Assembly: GCF_001591545.1 (NCBI RefSeq)
Contig: NZ_BCVC01000002.1
Location: 248,001 to 312,000 of the forward strand
Length of the DNA stretch: 64,000 nucleotides
Reading direction: 5' to 3'
Source: Lederbergia lenta NBRC 16444
GTDB lineage: Bacteria; Bacillota; Bacilli; Bacillales; Bacillaceae_C
The position numbers and the translations under genes are program-made. This document shows positions 1 through 8,756 of this stretch, piece by piece (positions within the stretch are counted from its first letter, which is position 1; each line of letters begins with the position of its first letter). The notes beneath the pieces are model-generated. The model saw only the letters and a list, made by a program, of their open reading frames with translations, was not told where the DNA came from and did not search any database.

Positions 1-1
1 T

Positions 2-145
2 TCAATAGATGACATTGCTAAATTAGTAGGTTATTCAAACGGAAATTACTTCATTAAAGTTTTTCATAAGCGAATTGGTATGTCCCCTGGTCAATTTCGT
101 GAAAGTAAATATACGGTGCCAGTAGATCATGTTATGACAGACTGA
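2..145 (+). CDS. C-terminal fragment of an AraC-family transcriptional regulator
   Basis: Only the last 47 residues lie in the window; the reading frame is already open at base 2. They form the second helix-turn-helix of an AraC/XylS DNA-binding domain: DIAKLVGYSNGNYFIKVFHK followed by the family signature IGMSPGQFRE. This is the typical C-terminus either of a one-domain AraC regulator or of a YesN-type response regulator. Nothing can be said about its sensory domain. A sigma-D type promoter and a chemoreceptor-like gene follow directly, so it is probably a separate transcription unit. Family assignment is secure; the function is unknown. Confidence 0.85.
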   Translation, partial: SIDDIAKLVGYSNGNYFIKVFHKRIGMSPGQFRESKYTVPVDHVMTD

Positions 146-161
146 AGTAACATACTCTTGT

Positions 162-188
162 TAATCTTTTATCTTTGGATGTCGATAT
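162..188 (+). promoter_or_regulatory. sigma-D (flagellar) type promoter for the following chemoreceptor
   Basis: TAAT at 162-165, a 15-base spacer, then GTCGATAT at 181-188. The Bacillus sigma-D consensus is TAAA-N15-GCCGATAT, so one base differs in each half. It lies about 28 bases before the chosen start codon, which suits a motility/chemotaxis gene. Confidence 0.6.
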
Positions 189-215
189 AAAAGATATATG
201 GAAAGGGGGAAAAGG

Positions 216-1682
216 ATGGATATTGAACAAGTAACGAAAGGTGATCGCAGAAGTAAAAATAATATCATGACACTTGCATATGGTGTTGCTAGTGGTATAG
301 GGTTCATTGCTCAACTTATTTTAAAAGCTAATCTAGCGGTTCAGCTGTCACTAGGAATACCATTCGTTTTATTATTTATTTTCTATTATTTTAGCCGTCG
401 CAATGATTTCTTAGATCGGTATTTATCTTATATTATTATTTCTTTAGGTTCTATTACCATATTCGGTTCATTAATATTATCGTCCGCAAGTCTTGGTACG
501 ATCGCTTTATCTTTTTTTCTTTTAATTATAGCAAGTATTCCTGGTTCCTATGGAGTGATGATCTACGGTTATATTTTAAGTTCGATTTCGATGGGAATGA
601 ATTTTAAGTATTTTAGTAATATAGAGAGTATGGGTCCAAATGCAGTTAATCTTTTAATCGTTCATTTTCTAGCAGCGGCGGCGCTCTTCTTGCTCGTCCG
701 TCAAAGTAATCGAATGTTTAAGCAAGTGGGGTTACTTTTACAAGCTTCTCAAGCGAAAGCTGTTGAAGAGCAAGAATTGGCCGATAAGCTAGAGCATGCG
801 GTAGGTACGATCATAACTAATATAGAAAAGGTTCGAACCAATGCGAATACATCAGTTGATGCCCAAAGAGAAATGCTTACAGCGGTAAGTGAAGTAAGTA
901 TAGGCAGTCAAAGGCAGGCCGATCAGATTGCTGATATCGCTGAAAGTACAGAAGAGACAAGTAAATCGGTAGAAGAAATGCGCTCACAATTGGACAAAAT
1001 TGTTGCTCAAGCGAATGAAGCTGGCAATAGAGCAGATGGTGGGGCTTTGCAGATTGCTAAAATGAAAAATAGCATAGAATCGTTTACAGCGTTTTTCAAT
1101 GGCCTTAGCGATACATTCAAAAAGCTTACAGAAAAAATACTTGAAACGAATAATTTTGCTAGTTCTATACGCCAAATAACGGAACAGACAAATTTGCTTG
1201 CTTTAAATGCTTCTATTGAAGCGGCTCGTGCTGGGGAACATGGAAAGGGCTTTGCCGTTGTAGCGGAAGAGATCCGCAAGCTCTCGGGTTTAACAGATGA
1301 AACGTTAAGAAAAATAGATGAAAATCTAAACGAGGTTAATACGTATAATGAACTTGCGGTTGACAAAGTGCAAGAAGGGGTTCATCAAATGAATGAGCAA
1401 GTAAATCTGGCGGATGATTCGAACGCTTCATTTATCGACCTATTTAGAACGATGAGTACGCTACAGCTTGAATTACAGCAATTTTCAAAGCAGATGAGTA
1501 CCATTTCAGAAAATAGTGGAGTAATCCAAGGACGTACGAATGAATTTGCTGCGATTATCGAACAAAGCACCGCTGCTGTTGAACAATTGAATGCTACACT
1601 TATTCAGTTAGTAGATGAGCAGGAACAAATTACTACATACATCAATGAAACATATGACGAAGCAAATCAAATACGAGCATAA
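216..1682 (+). CDS. Methyl-accepting chemotaxis-like protein with a multi-TM N-terminal domain
   Basis: A 488-residue membrane receptor. Residues about 15-170 hold roughly six hydrophobic segments with only short loops, so there is no sizeable extracellular ligand domain. The C-terminal half is a cytoplasmic MCP signalling domain with the conserved hairpin tip near residues 318-355 ([20 protein letters not shown], then [14 protein letters not shown]). It should bind CheA/CheW and feed flagellar control. No clear HAMP domain is seen. ATG 216 is preferred over the in-frame ATG at 198 because GGAAAGGGGG sits between them at proper spacing. The preceding sigma-D-like promoter fits. The signal may be membrane state or an intramembrane ligand; this is inference. 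Confidence 0.85.
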   Translation: MDIEQVTKGDRRSKNNIMTLAYGVASGIGFIAQLILKANLAVQLSLGIPFVLLFIFYYFSRRNDFLDRYLSYIIISLGSITIFGSLILSSASLGTIALSFFLLIIASIPGSYGVMIYGYILSSISMGMNFKYFSNIESMGPNAVNLLIVHFLAAAALFLLVRQSNRMFKQVGLLLQASQAKAVEEQELADKLEHAVGTIITNIEKVRTNANTSVDAQREMLTAVSEVSIGSQRQADQIADIAESTEETSKSVEEMRSQLDKIVAQANEAGNRADGGALQIAKMKNSIESFTAFFNGLSDTFKKLTEKILETNNFASSIRQITEQTNLLALNASIEAARAGEHGKGFAVVAEEIRKLSGLTDETLRKIDENLNEVNTYNELAVDKVQEGVHQMNEQVNLADDSNASFIDLFRTMSTLQLELQQFSKQMSTISENSGVIQGRTNEFAAIIEQSTAAVEQLNATLIQLVDEQEQITTYINETYDEANQIRA

Positions 1683-1689
1683 TTACTAG

Positions 1690-1722
1690 AAAAGTCACCA
1701 ATCTAGAGATGGTGGCTTTTTC
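1690..1722 (+). terminator. Rho-independent terminator
   Basis: Stem AAAAGTCACCA (1690-1700) with TGGTGGCTTTT (1710-1720), one G-T pair, then a short T-run. It closes the chemoreceptor unit. Confidence 0.8.
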
Positions 1723-1823
1723 CAATGAAAATCTAGTAATTAAAATAGTAAATCGATCAAATATAAAGTTGTGTAAAATAGTAATATGATCGTTTTAAAC
1801 AGAATGAAGAAAGGGTGAGTTAT

Positions 1824-3602
1824 ATGATTACATATAGGAATAGGTTTAAGCACCTGCTTATATTGATAAAACATTATTTAAATATTTATATAATGGAAAG
1901 TATACGACGAAAATTAGTTATTACCCTACTCATCGTGATGACTGTTCCACTTGTCATTTTTTTAATCCTATCCACTAATATCGCGAGAGGCACTGTCGGA
2001 TCTTCAGAGATCAGTTCAAACATAGCCCGGGTCGATCTTTCCAGTCATTATATTGAATATCAGCTAAAAGAATATGATCAGCTACTTTTTTCAGCATTAG
2101 TAGATGACTTACTAGTTCCTAGTTTAATGAAAGTTGATGATATTAACACGACCAATATGTTCAACACGCAAAATTATATTAAGGATAAACTCTTTAATAT
2201 GTATAATAGCAGGGAAAGCATTAGAGCAATATCACTCGTTTCTTACGATACTGGTAATAATTATCGTATAACAGATAATGAATTCTTTATTGAATCGTAC
2301 TCAAACTTACCGCAGTATGCTAAAAGTAAAGATGTCATTTTTGGCATTGATGAAGAATCTAATAGTTTTTTCTTTGAACGAAATATTTATAGATTTGAAG
2401 ATCAGAAACTAATTGGGAAGATAAAAATGAATATTAATTTTTCCTTGTTTGATCCTATTATAAAAAATCTGCAAAGTAATGAAGGCGAGCATGTTATATT
2501 ACTTAGTTCTTCAGGGGATATTCTTTATAATCCAGATAATGCTCATATTGATAAGTCAGTAAGAAAACAAATGGTGACAAATAGGAGTAGGGAGACAGAG
2601 GTTACCCAGGAAGAGAATCTGTATTTATTTCAAAATAAGTTGAATCAAAATATTATTTTATTAAAAATGGTGCCAGTAGAAGTAATGAATATTGGGGCTT
2701 CTTATATTCAAAAGTCCGGAATTATTATTCTCATTATTTCAATTATTTTAACAGTAACATTGTCAATCTATGTGTCAAATAAAGTAACTAAGCCTGTAAT
2801 TGAGTTATCAAAAGCAATGGAAAAAATAGGTGAAAACAATTTTAATGTTCAAATAAAAACAACTGGATCGGATGAAATTAGTCATTTAAGAAGGAAATAT
2901 AAAGAAATGATCGGCAGAATTCGTAACTTAATTGAAAAGGATTATAAGCGTGAAATAGAAAAGAAGGATGCACAATTTTTAGCGTTACAGGCACAGATTA
3001 ATCCTCACTTTCTATATAATACCCTTCAAGTTATTGGGGGGATGGCAATTAAAAAGGGTGTAAAAGAAATTAATGATGTGACACAAACGCTTAGTGATGT
3101 GTTTCGATATATTACCAAAAAACAGGATGGACTCGTTTATTTATATGAGGAAGTAGATCACTTGAAAAATTATATACATATTCAACAATTACGTTTTCAA
3201 GATAAAATGTCTATTCATCTATTTGTAGATGACGAAGTAAATGATGAATTGATTCCGTTGTTAACGATTCAGCCGCTTATTGAAAATTGCTTTATCCATG
3301 GTTTTGACTCTAAAGTTGATGACTGCATAATAAAAATAGATATTCAAAAAGTATTTGATGAAATTGAAATTATTGTTGAAGACAATGGTAGTGGAATATC
3401 TAAGATTGATTTAATTCGCATTCGAGAAAGTTTGGCTTCTGGACAATTTGTGCAAGGAGAAAGAATTGGAATTAATAATGTGAACAATAGAATCAAGCTT
3501 TATTTTGGAGATGAATATGGAATTGACCTGTATAGTGAAAAGAATAAATATACTAAAGTCATCATGAGACTTCCTAATCAAAAGAAAGGAGTAGGCGAAT
3601 GA
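1824..3602 (+). CDS. YesM-type sensor histidine kinase
   Basis: A 592-residue membrane histidine kinase of the LytS/YesM type. A TM helix lies near residues 30-55, followed by an extracellular Cache-like sensor of about 230 residues, a second TM near 295-315, a HAMP linker, and the His_kinase domain with the phospho-acceptor motif INPHFLYN near residue 395. A HATPase domain (IENCFIHG, EDNGSGI) ends the protein. The ATG at 1824 is chosen over GTG 1815 because AAGGGTGAG lies just upstream of it. The gene overlaps the response regulator by 4 bases and precedes a sugar ABC importer, the classical arrangement for YesM/YesN control of carbohydrate uptake. The sensed ligand is unknown. Confidence 0.9.
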   Translation: MITYRNRFKHLLILIKHYLNIYIMESIRRKLVITLLIVMTVPLVIFLILSTNIARGTVGSSEISSNIARVDLSSHYIEYQLKEYDQLLFSALVDDLLVPSLMKVDDINTTNMFNTQNYIKDKLFNMYNSRESIRAISLVSYDTGNNYRITDNEFFIESYSNLPQYAKSKDVIFGIDEESNSFFFERNIYRFEDQKLIGKIKMNINFSLFDPIIKNLQSNEGEHVILLSSSGDILYNPDNAHIDKSVRKQMVTNRSRETEVTQEENLYLFQNKLNQNIILLKMVPVEVMNIGASYIQKSGIIILIISIILTVTLSIYVSNKVTKPVIELSKAMEKIGENNFNVQIKTTGSDEISHLRRKYKEMIGRIRNLIEKDYKREIEKKDAQFLALQAQINPHFLYNTLQVIGGMAIKKGVKEINDVTQTLSDVFRYITKKQDGLVYLYEEVDHLKNYIHIQQLRFQDKMSIHLFVDDEVNDELIPLLTIQPLIENCFIHGFDSKVDDCIIKIDIQKVFDEIEIIVEDNGSGISKIDLIRIRESLASGQFVQGERIGINNVNNRIKLYFGDEYGIDLYSEKNKYTKVIMRLPNQKKGVGE

Positions 3603-4681
3603 CAAAGCTATTAATTGTTGATGATGAAAAATGGGTCCGGGATACAATAAAAATTTTGGTTAAGCAAGCATCATCACCTATTAAGCATATTGAAATGATA
3701 GAAGCTAAAAATGGAATAGAAGCGTTGGAATTGATTCATATTGTACAACCGGACATTGTTATAACAGATATGAAAATGCCTGGTATAGATGGAAAAGAAC
3801 TACTGGAAATAGTGGGAAATAACCACCCACATCTTCCAGTTATCGTTTTAAGTGGATACCATGATTTTGTGTATACGAAGCAAGCAATTAAGTCCAGAGT
3901 GATCGAATATTTACTAAAGCCTGTCGATGAAATGGAACTATTTCAGGCAATAGAAAAATCTATTGAGGTGAAAACAAAGCTAGAACATCAACATATAAAT
4001 TACCAAATGTTATCGATTGATCGGCCAGAAATATCAAACGTCATTCAGCCTTTTCTCAAGAGCATTTACTATGATGTGAAAGAATTAAATACTGCCTTGT
4101 ATTTGAACCATGTGCAACAATTTTCAAATACAATAGACATATCCTTAAAAATGGATGAATCATTCACTTTACATTTACAACAAAAATTTTTAATTACAAT
4201 GGAAGAGATGATGCATGATCATCAACTTCGTCTAGAAGATTTGAAAATAACTTTATCAAAGTTACATTTAAATCGATCTGCTACATTTGAGCAAGTCATT
4301 GGAAATCAAGTTGAAATAGTGCAAGCAATTATCACTACTATTGAAAGAAATAAAAGCTTGAAAAAAAAGCTTAATTTGGAAGAGATTAAACAGTATGTTG
4401 ATCAGCATTACGACGTTCCGGAGATATCTTTAGATGTAGTAGCAAAAACCTTTTTTATTAGTAAAGAGTATCTAACTACTGTATTTAAAAAGAAGTATGG
4501 GTACAATATTACGGAATATATCATTTCTTTAAGAATGGAAAAAGCAAAACAACTTGTAATGAATACTACTATGCAGTATAAAACGATTGCTGAAAAAGTT
4601 GGATATGATGATCCTCCTTACTTTTACCGAGTATTTAAGAAATATTATCATAAATCGCCAGGAGAAATGAGAAAGACCTGA
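3599..4681 (+). CDS. YesN-type response regulator with AraC DNA-binding domain
   Basis: A 360-residue cytoplasmic regulator. The N-terminal receiver has the acidic pair VDDE near residue 8, the phosphorylation site ITDMKMPG (Asp near 56), the LSGY threonine-equivalent region and the conserved KPVDE lysine. A linker of about 120 residues leads to the C-terminal AraC-type double helix-turn-helix (residues about 255-358), ending in YFYRVFKKYYHKSPGEMRK. It overlaps the kinase gene by 4 bases (ATGA), so the two are translationally coupled. It probably activates the downstream ABC transporter promoter; that target is inferred from gene order. Confidence 0.92.
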   Translation: MTKLLIVDDEKWVRDTIKILVKQASSPIKHIEMIEAKNGIEALELIHIVQPDIVITDMKMPGIDGKELLEIVGNNHPHLPVIVLSGYHDFVYTKQAIKSRVIEYLLKPVDEMELFQAIEKSIEVKTKLEHQHINYQMLSIDRPEISNVIQPFLKSIYYDVKELNTALYLNHVQQFSNTIDISLKMDESFTLHLQQKFLITMEEMMHDHQLRLEDLKITLSKLHLNRSATFEQVIGNQVEIVQAIITTIERNKSLKKKLNLEEIKQYVDQHYDVPEISLDVVAKTFFISKEYLTTVFKKKYGYNITEYIISLRMEKAKQLVMNTTMQYKTIAEKVGYDDPPYFYRVFKKYYHKSPGEMRKT

Positions 4682-4690
4682 ATATTTAAC

Positions 4691-4724
4691 TCCCTCCTTG
4701 AAAGCTTACAGGAGGGAATTTTAT
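4691..4724 (+). terminator. Rho-independent terminator after the two-component genes
   Basis: TCCCTCCT (4691-4698) pairs with AGGAGGGA (4710-4717), followed by a TTTTATTTT tract. It separates the regulatory pair from the transporter operon. Confidence 0.8.
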
Positions 4725-4749
4725 TTTGTGAATATTAATAAAGTGCAAG

Positions 4750-4763
4750 TGTAAGCGATAACA
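4750..4763 (+). promoter_or_regulatory. cre-like CcpA operator
   Basis: TGTAAGCGATAACA matches the cre core TGNAANCGNWNNCW at every position. It lies 58 bases before the start of the sugar-binding protein, close to the promoter region, so glucose repression by CcpA is the likely role. Confidence 0.65.
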
Positions 4764-4821
4764 TTTTCAATTTTTTATAGTATTGGAAAGTAATATGATA
4801 GACATATAAGGGGGAGTTAAT

Positions 4822-6099
4822 ATGAAAAAAATATTTATTACTATGTTCACTCTAATTTTATTCGGAAGTTTGCTAGCAGCCTGCAGTTCAAAAGGAGGTT
4901 CAGCGACTAATTCAAGTGGTGAAAAATTGGAGAAAGTCGACTTAAAAGTGTTTATCTCACAGCCCCGCTTTAAGAAGCAATATGAAACATATCTGGACCA
5001 ATTTGTTGAAAAACAAAAAGAAGAAAAAGGCAGAGATATAAATATTAAACTTGAAATGCCGAACGTTAATCAGGCGGATCAATTATTAAAAACTCGATTG
5101 GCTTCTGGAGATAGTCCAGACGTATTTAGTCTTCATGCGGTAAACGATATCCCAGTATATGATAAAGCTGGCTATCTCGAAGATTTATCAGGTGAGCCAT
5201 TCATAGATAAATTATATGATACAGTCACACCAGCCGTAACAATTGATGATCGTGTGCTTGCTGTACCATTAGAAACATTACAATGGGGTTTCTTATACAA
5301 TAAAGACATTTTTGCAGAATATAATCTGGAAGTTCCGACGACGATGAGTGAAATGGAAGAAATAATTAAGGTATTGGAAAAGAACGAAGTAACACCATTT
5401 ATACGGGCATATAAGGATTCTTATATACCACAATTATTCCTACCATTGGTGGTAGGTGCATCAAGCGCTACTACAAATCCTGATTTTATGGATGATATGA
5501 ATGAAGGTAAGGGAAGTTTCGCAGATTTGAAAGATTTATTTCCAGTAATGGACCTTGTTCATGAGCATGGAACTGATAGACCGTTTGAAATTGGACAAGA
5601 CCAAGGTGCATCAGATTTTGCCAATGGAAAAGCGGCAATGTGGGTGCAAGGTGCATGGATGGCTGAATCTATCGTTGCTGCCAAGGAGGATTTCAACTTT
5701 GGAGTCGCAGCACTTCCTATTAATGATGATCCAAATTCAACTTTAATAAATTTAAGCACGTCAACATCTCTAGCCGTTTCAAAAGAAAGTAAAGTAAAAG
5801 ACGTAGCAAAAGATTTCATCAATTACGTAATGGATGAGGAAGATTCAAGTGCATTATATGAAAGTTTAGCATTTAATCCGATCTCTGATTTGCATACATT
5901 TGATCTATATCCTTGGCTCGAGGATTCAAACTCATACGTTGAAGATGGAAGAATATATCAAGATCCTACAATTCCATCTGCAGTAAAATCTGAATCGGAA
6001 AAACTATTTCAAAGCTACTTCGCAGATGATGCGACACAAGAAGCAGTAATCAAAGGACTCGATCGCGCATGGGAGCAATACTTAAAAATAAATAATTAA
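4822..6099 (+). CDS. Carbohydrate ABC transporter substrate-binding lipoprotein
   Basis: A 425-residue family 1 extracellular solute-binding protein. The N-terminus is a lipoprotein signal peptide ending in LLAACSS, so Cys21 would be lipidated and the protein tethered outside the membrane. The mature region carries typical features of the family: DSPDVFSLHA, a hinge at about 110-125, and FANGKAAMWVQGAWM near residue 270. AAGGGGGAG precedes the ATG. It heads an operon with two permeases and follows a YesM/YesN pair. The sugar is not determinable; oligosaccharide or plant-glycan breakdown products are usual for this arrangement. No glycoside hydrolase gene is adjacent. Confidence 0.9.
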   Translation: MKKIFITMFTLILFGSLLAACSSKGGSATNSSGEKLEKVDLKVFISQPRFKKQYETYLDQFVEKQKEEKGRDINIKLEMPNVNQADQLLKTRLASGDSPDVFSLHAVNDIPVYDKAGYLEDLSGEPFIDKLYDTVTPAVTIDDRVLAVPLETLQWGFLYNKDIFAEYNLEVPTTMSEMEEIIKVLEKNEVTPFIRAYKDSYIPQLFLPLVVGASSATTNPDFMDDMNEGKGSFADLKDLFPVMDLVHEHGTDRPFEIGQDQGASDFANGKAAMWVQGAWMAESIVAAKEDFNFGVAALPINDDPNSTLINLSTSTSLAVSKESKVKDVAKDFINYVMDEEDSSALYESLAFNPISDLHTFDLYPWLEDSNSYVEDGRIYQDPTIPSAVKSESEKLFQSYFADDATQEAVIKGLDRAWEQYLKINN

Positions 6100-6129
6100 T
6101 CAGAATCGATTAGGAGCACGGGTTAGAGT

Positions 6130-6169
6130 GAGAATAGAAAGATAGCAGTGATGCTGTTTTTCTATTCTC
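6130..6169 (+). other. Intercistronic hairpin between binding protein and permease
   Basis: GAGAATAGAAA (6130-6140) pairs with TTTCTATTCTC (6159-6169), and AGCA/TGCT pair inside the loop. There is no terminal T-run. Such hairpins often stabilise the binding-protein message so that it outnumbers the permeases. Confidence 0.6.
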
Positions 6170-6199
6170 TGGAATAAAGACTGGAAAGGAATGAATCCT

Positions 6200-7147
6200 A
6201 TGTCTGTGAAAGAGCCAGTAATAGAAACACGCAACAGGACCTCTATTGATTTAGTAATTCCTAAAAAAAGTAGCTTTAAAAAGAAGTATCTAAGTTTACT
6301 ATTATTCGTATCACCCGCATTTCTATTTTATCTTTTGTTTTTATTTATCCCAACTATTGGTGCAGGTGTGTATAGTTTTACGGATTGGAATGGTTTGAAT
6401 CCGAATTATGCATTCGTCGGATTCAGCAATTATATAGAAGCATTTAAAGAAGATCAGGCATTTAGACATTCATTTTTATTTACGTTAAGATACACAGTTT
6501 TTGTGTTTATTATTCAAAACGTAGTCGCACTTATGCTTGCTTTATTGATTGAATCAAGAACAAGATCCAAAGGGTTTTTTAGAACCATTTTCTTTATGCC
6601 AAATATGCTTAGCTTAATTATAAGCGCATTAATGTTTTCCTTTATTTTCACAAATGTTCTGCCAGAACTTTCTCAAAAGGCATTATTGACAGTGCTTGAT
6701 CAACCATGGATTGGTGATGCAAAAGTTTCTTTTTATTCGATTTTGATAGTTTCCCTATGGCAAGGGATTGGATATATGATGGTCATTTATATGGCGGCTT
6801 TACAAGGAGTTCCAAAACAATTAAAAGAAGCGGCAATGATTGATGGAGCAAATGCTTTTCAACGGTTAAGACAAGTGATCCTTCCAATGATTATGCATGC
6901 GATTACAATCTGTTCCTTTTTAACATTAAATGGAGCGTTTAAAGTGTTTGATGTTGTTTACGCCTTGACACAGGGTGGACCCGGAACATCTACTCAAGTC
7001 ATCGCTTTAAATATATATGAAGAAGCGTTTTCAAATAACTTTCGCTTCGGATATGCCAACGCGAAGGCCATGATTTTATTTATGGTTGTTCTGATGATTA
7101 CCCTTATTCAAGTTAGAGTAACAAAAGGTAAGGAGGTGGAAGCATGA
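6200..7147 (+). CDS. Sugar ABC transporter permease (MalF/UgpA-like)
   Basis: A 315-residue inner-membrane permease with six predicted TM helices. The EAA loop that contacts the ATPase is visible as LKEAAMIDGANAFQRLRQVILP near residues 210-232. The ATG at 6200 is chosen because AAGGA lies 9 bases before it; the in-frame ATG at 6191 would touch the ribosome binding site. The stop overlaps the next permease gene by 4 bases. It should form a heterodimer with the next product. No ATPase gene is in the operon, so a shared MsmX-type ATPase encoded elsewhere is likely. Confidence 0.9.
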   Translation: MSVKEPVIETRNRTSIDLVIPKKSSFKKKYLSLLLFVSPAFLFYLLFLFIPTIGAGVYSFTDWNGLNPNYAFVGFSNYIEAFKEDQAFRHSFLFTLRYTVFVFIIQNVVALMLALLIESRTRSKGFFRTIFFMPNMLSLIISALMFSFIFTNVLPELSQKALLTVLDQPWIGDAKVSFYSILIVSLWQGIGYMMVIYMAALQGVPKQLKEAAMIDGANAFQRLRQVILPMIMHAITICSFLTLNGAFKVFDVVYALTQGGPGTSTQVIALNIYEEAFSNNFRFGYANAKAMILFMVVLMITLIQVRVTKGKEVEA

Positions 7148-7968
7148 GAGAGAAACGCTTAGCATCAATATCTGCAAATGTTATTTTAACGCTCTTTGCT
7201 GCCATTTCATTCTTTCCAATCTATATGGCAATTATTAATTCATTTAAAACACAGGGTGAGATTTTTAACTCTGTTTTAACATTACCTAGCTCTTTACATT
7301 TTGAAAATTATATTGGTGTGTTCCAAGAGCTGAATTTATTAGGAAGTGCATTTAACACCTTGATTGTAACCGTTATCGGCCTTGGTGGGATTGTGATTTG
7401 TGGTTCTCTAGCTGGATATAAACTTGCTAGAACACGAGGTATATTAAGTAATATTCTCTTCATGCTTTTTATTGCTTCAATGCTTGTACCATTCCACTCT
7501 ATTATGATTACGCTGAGTCAAATGGCAAAAGGGATTGGAATACAAGGTTCCTTGCCGGGTCTAGGTTTAATTTATATTGGGCTGGGGGTCAATATGGCTG
7601 TCTTTCTTTATCATGGTTTTGTGAAATCCATTCCATTAGAGCTTGAAGAGGCAGCAAAAATTGATGGTTGCAGTGATATACAGATTTTCATAAAAATTAT
7701 CTTTCCTTTATTAAAACCAATAACGGCAACTATATTGATATTAAATGTTTTATGGCTATGGAATGACTTCTTATTGCCATTAATTATGCTAACAGATGTC
7801 AATAATTACACATTGATGCTTTCTATCAATATGTTAATTGGCCAATACAATAGTGATTGGCCAAAAATATTAGCGGGTCTAGTATTAACTGCGCTTCCTG
7901 TTATTGTATTCTACGCATTTTTTCAAAAGCATATATTGTCTGGGATTTCAGAAGGTGCTATTAAATAA
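7144..7968 (+). CDS. Sugar ABC transporter permease (MalG/UgpE-like)
   Basis: A 274-residue permease with six TM helices and the EAA motif LEEAAKIDGCSDIQIFIKII near residues 160-180. Length and topology are normal for the MalG side of CUT1 carbohydrate importers. It begins inside the stop codon region of the preceding permease (ATGA overlap), indicating coupled translation and an obligate heterodimer. It is the last gene of the operon; no hydrolase or ATPase follows. Confidence 0.9.
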   Translation: MREKRLASISANVILTLFAAISFFPIYMAIINSFKTQGEIFNSVLTLPSSLHFENYIGVFQELNLLGSAFNTLIVTVIGLGGIVICGSLAGYKLARTRGILSNILFMLFIASMLVPFHSIMITLSQMAKGIGIQGSLPGLGLIYIGLGVNMAVFLYHGFVKSIPLELEEAAKIDGCSDIQIFIKIIFPLLKPITATILILNVLWLWNDFLLPLIMLTDVNNYTLMLSINMLIGQYNSDWPKILAGLVLTALPVIVFYAFFQKHILSGISEGAIK

Positions 7969-8039
7969 TAGGGTAGGGACCTTCTAGTAAGCTATTTTAA
8001 GATCTGGTTTAAGGATTTTTTAATTTTTTGAAAATGAGA

Positions 8040-8068
8040 TTGACGTCAAGCCAAATATAATTTACAAT
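8040..8068 (+). promoter_or_regulatory. sigma-A promoter of the S-box transcript
   Basis: TTGACG at 8040-8045, 17-base spacer, TACAAT at 8063-8068. It is positioned about 60 bases before the riboswitch. Confidence 0.6.
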
Positions 8069-8129
8069 ACAGTACATAGTATTATTGAAAAAATATTCCA
8101 AATAACTGAACGATAACTAAATAGCAAAG

Positions 8130-8236
8130 CTTATCAAGAGAGGCGGAGGGACTGACCCTGTGAAGCCTCAGCAACCAGCAATGACAAATTGTATGGTGCT
8201 AATTTCAGAAGAATACTTTTGTATTCTATAGATGAG
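8130..8236 (+). promoter_or_regulatory. S-box (SAM-I) riboswitch aptamer
   Basis: The conserved S-box blocks are all present in order: CTTATCAAGAGAGGCGGAGG, GACTGACCCTGTGAAGCC, CAGCAACC, then GGTGCTAATTTC. P1 closes between CTTATC (8130-8135) and GATGAG (8231-8236). SAM binding is expected to stop transcription at the hairpin just downstream, so the following gene would be made when methionine or SAM is scarce. Confidence 0.95.
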
Positions 8237-8264
8237 TGTGCTTTAACTGGCTTACGGCCTGTTG

Positions 8265-8303
8265 AACCTCCACTCATACAATCTTGAGTTGGAGGTTTTT
8301 TTA
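8265..8303 (+). terminator. Terminator of the S-box expression platform
   Basis: AACCTCCA-CTCA pairs with TGAG-TTGGAGGTT, followed by seven T residues. It lies between the aptamer and the yezD-like gene. Confidence 0.9.
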
Positions 8304-8377
8304 TGGATAAAAAAGCATAAAATAGGAAGAAAGAATTTTTGTAGGCATTTTCCATAATCAAAAAAGGAGGGATAATG

Positions 8378-8545
8378 ATGGCTTCTTACGATGAGAAAAT
8401 TATTGAATATATTAAATCTGAATTAAATAGTATTAATTTTGGTTCTGTCATAATTACTATTCACGATGGAAAAATTACACAAATTGATAAGAATGAAAAA
8501 AAGAGATTTCCACATCCAGTTAAATTAGGATCAGCAAAAAAATAA
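8378..8545 (+). CDS. yezD: YezD family small protein
   Basis: A 55-residue cytoplasmic protein. The core FGSVIITIHDGKITQIDKNE and the basic tail match the YezD (DUF2292) family, small proteins usually found with S-box or other sulfur-responsive control. The start is the second of two adjacent ATGs (8375 and 8378); AAAGGAGG at 8363-8370 gives 7-base spacing to 8378. It is the only gene behind this riboswitch. The molecular role is unknown; a link with sulfur or methionine metabolism rests on the riboswitch and family knowledge. Family call is confident, function is not. Confidence 0.85.
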   Translation: MASYDEKIIEYIKSELNSINFGSVIITIHDGKITQIDKNEKKRFPHPVKLGSAKK

Positions 8546-8691
8546 GAGAGAATAATGTACTATATTCAGCCTTACTAGTCTCCGATTTAGCTAGAGATCT
8601 TTATCGTTAACCCTAATTTTAGCTTCGACAAATTTTTCGTTATGTATATCGACTTAATTTTCTATAAGTTACTGGAAATACCTTCAACGAG

Positions 8692-8699
8692 GTCGATAT
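8692..8699 (+). promoter_or_regulatory. Possible sigma-D -10 element
   Basis: GTCGATAT matches seven of eight bases of the sigma-D -10 sequence, but no good TAAA is seen 15 bases upstream. It precedes the GGDEF/EAL gene by 58 bases. Weak support only. Confidence 0.35.
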
Positions 8700-8756
8700 A
8701 ATAGTAGGTATTAAAATATGCTATCAATCGATAATTTCGAAGAGGGAGGCGAAGGC

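Noticed and set aside
1007-1366. Minus-strand open frame inside the first chemoreceptor gene
   Set aside because: It is an antisense shadow of the MCP signalling domain, with no ribosome binding site and serine/alanine-rich nonsense composition. Similar shadows lie opposite the other MCP genes.
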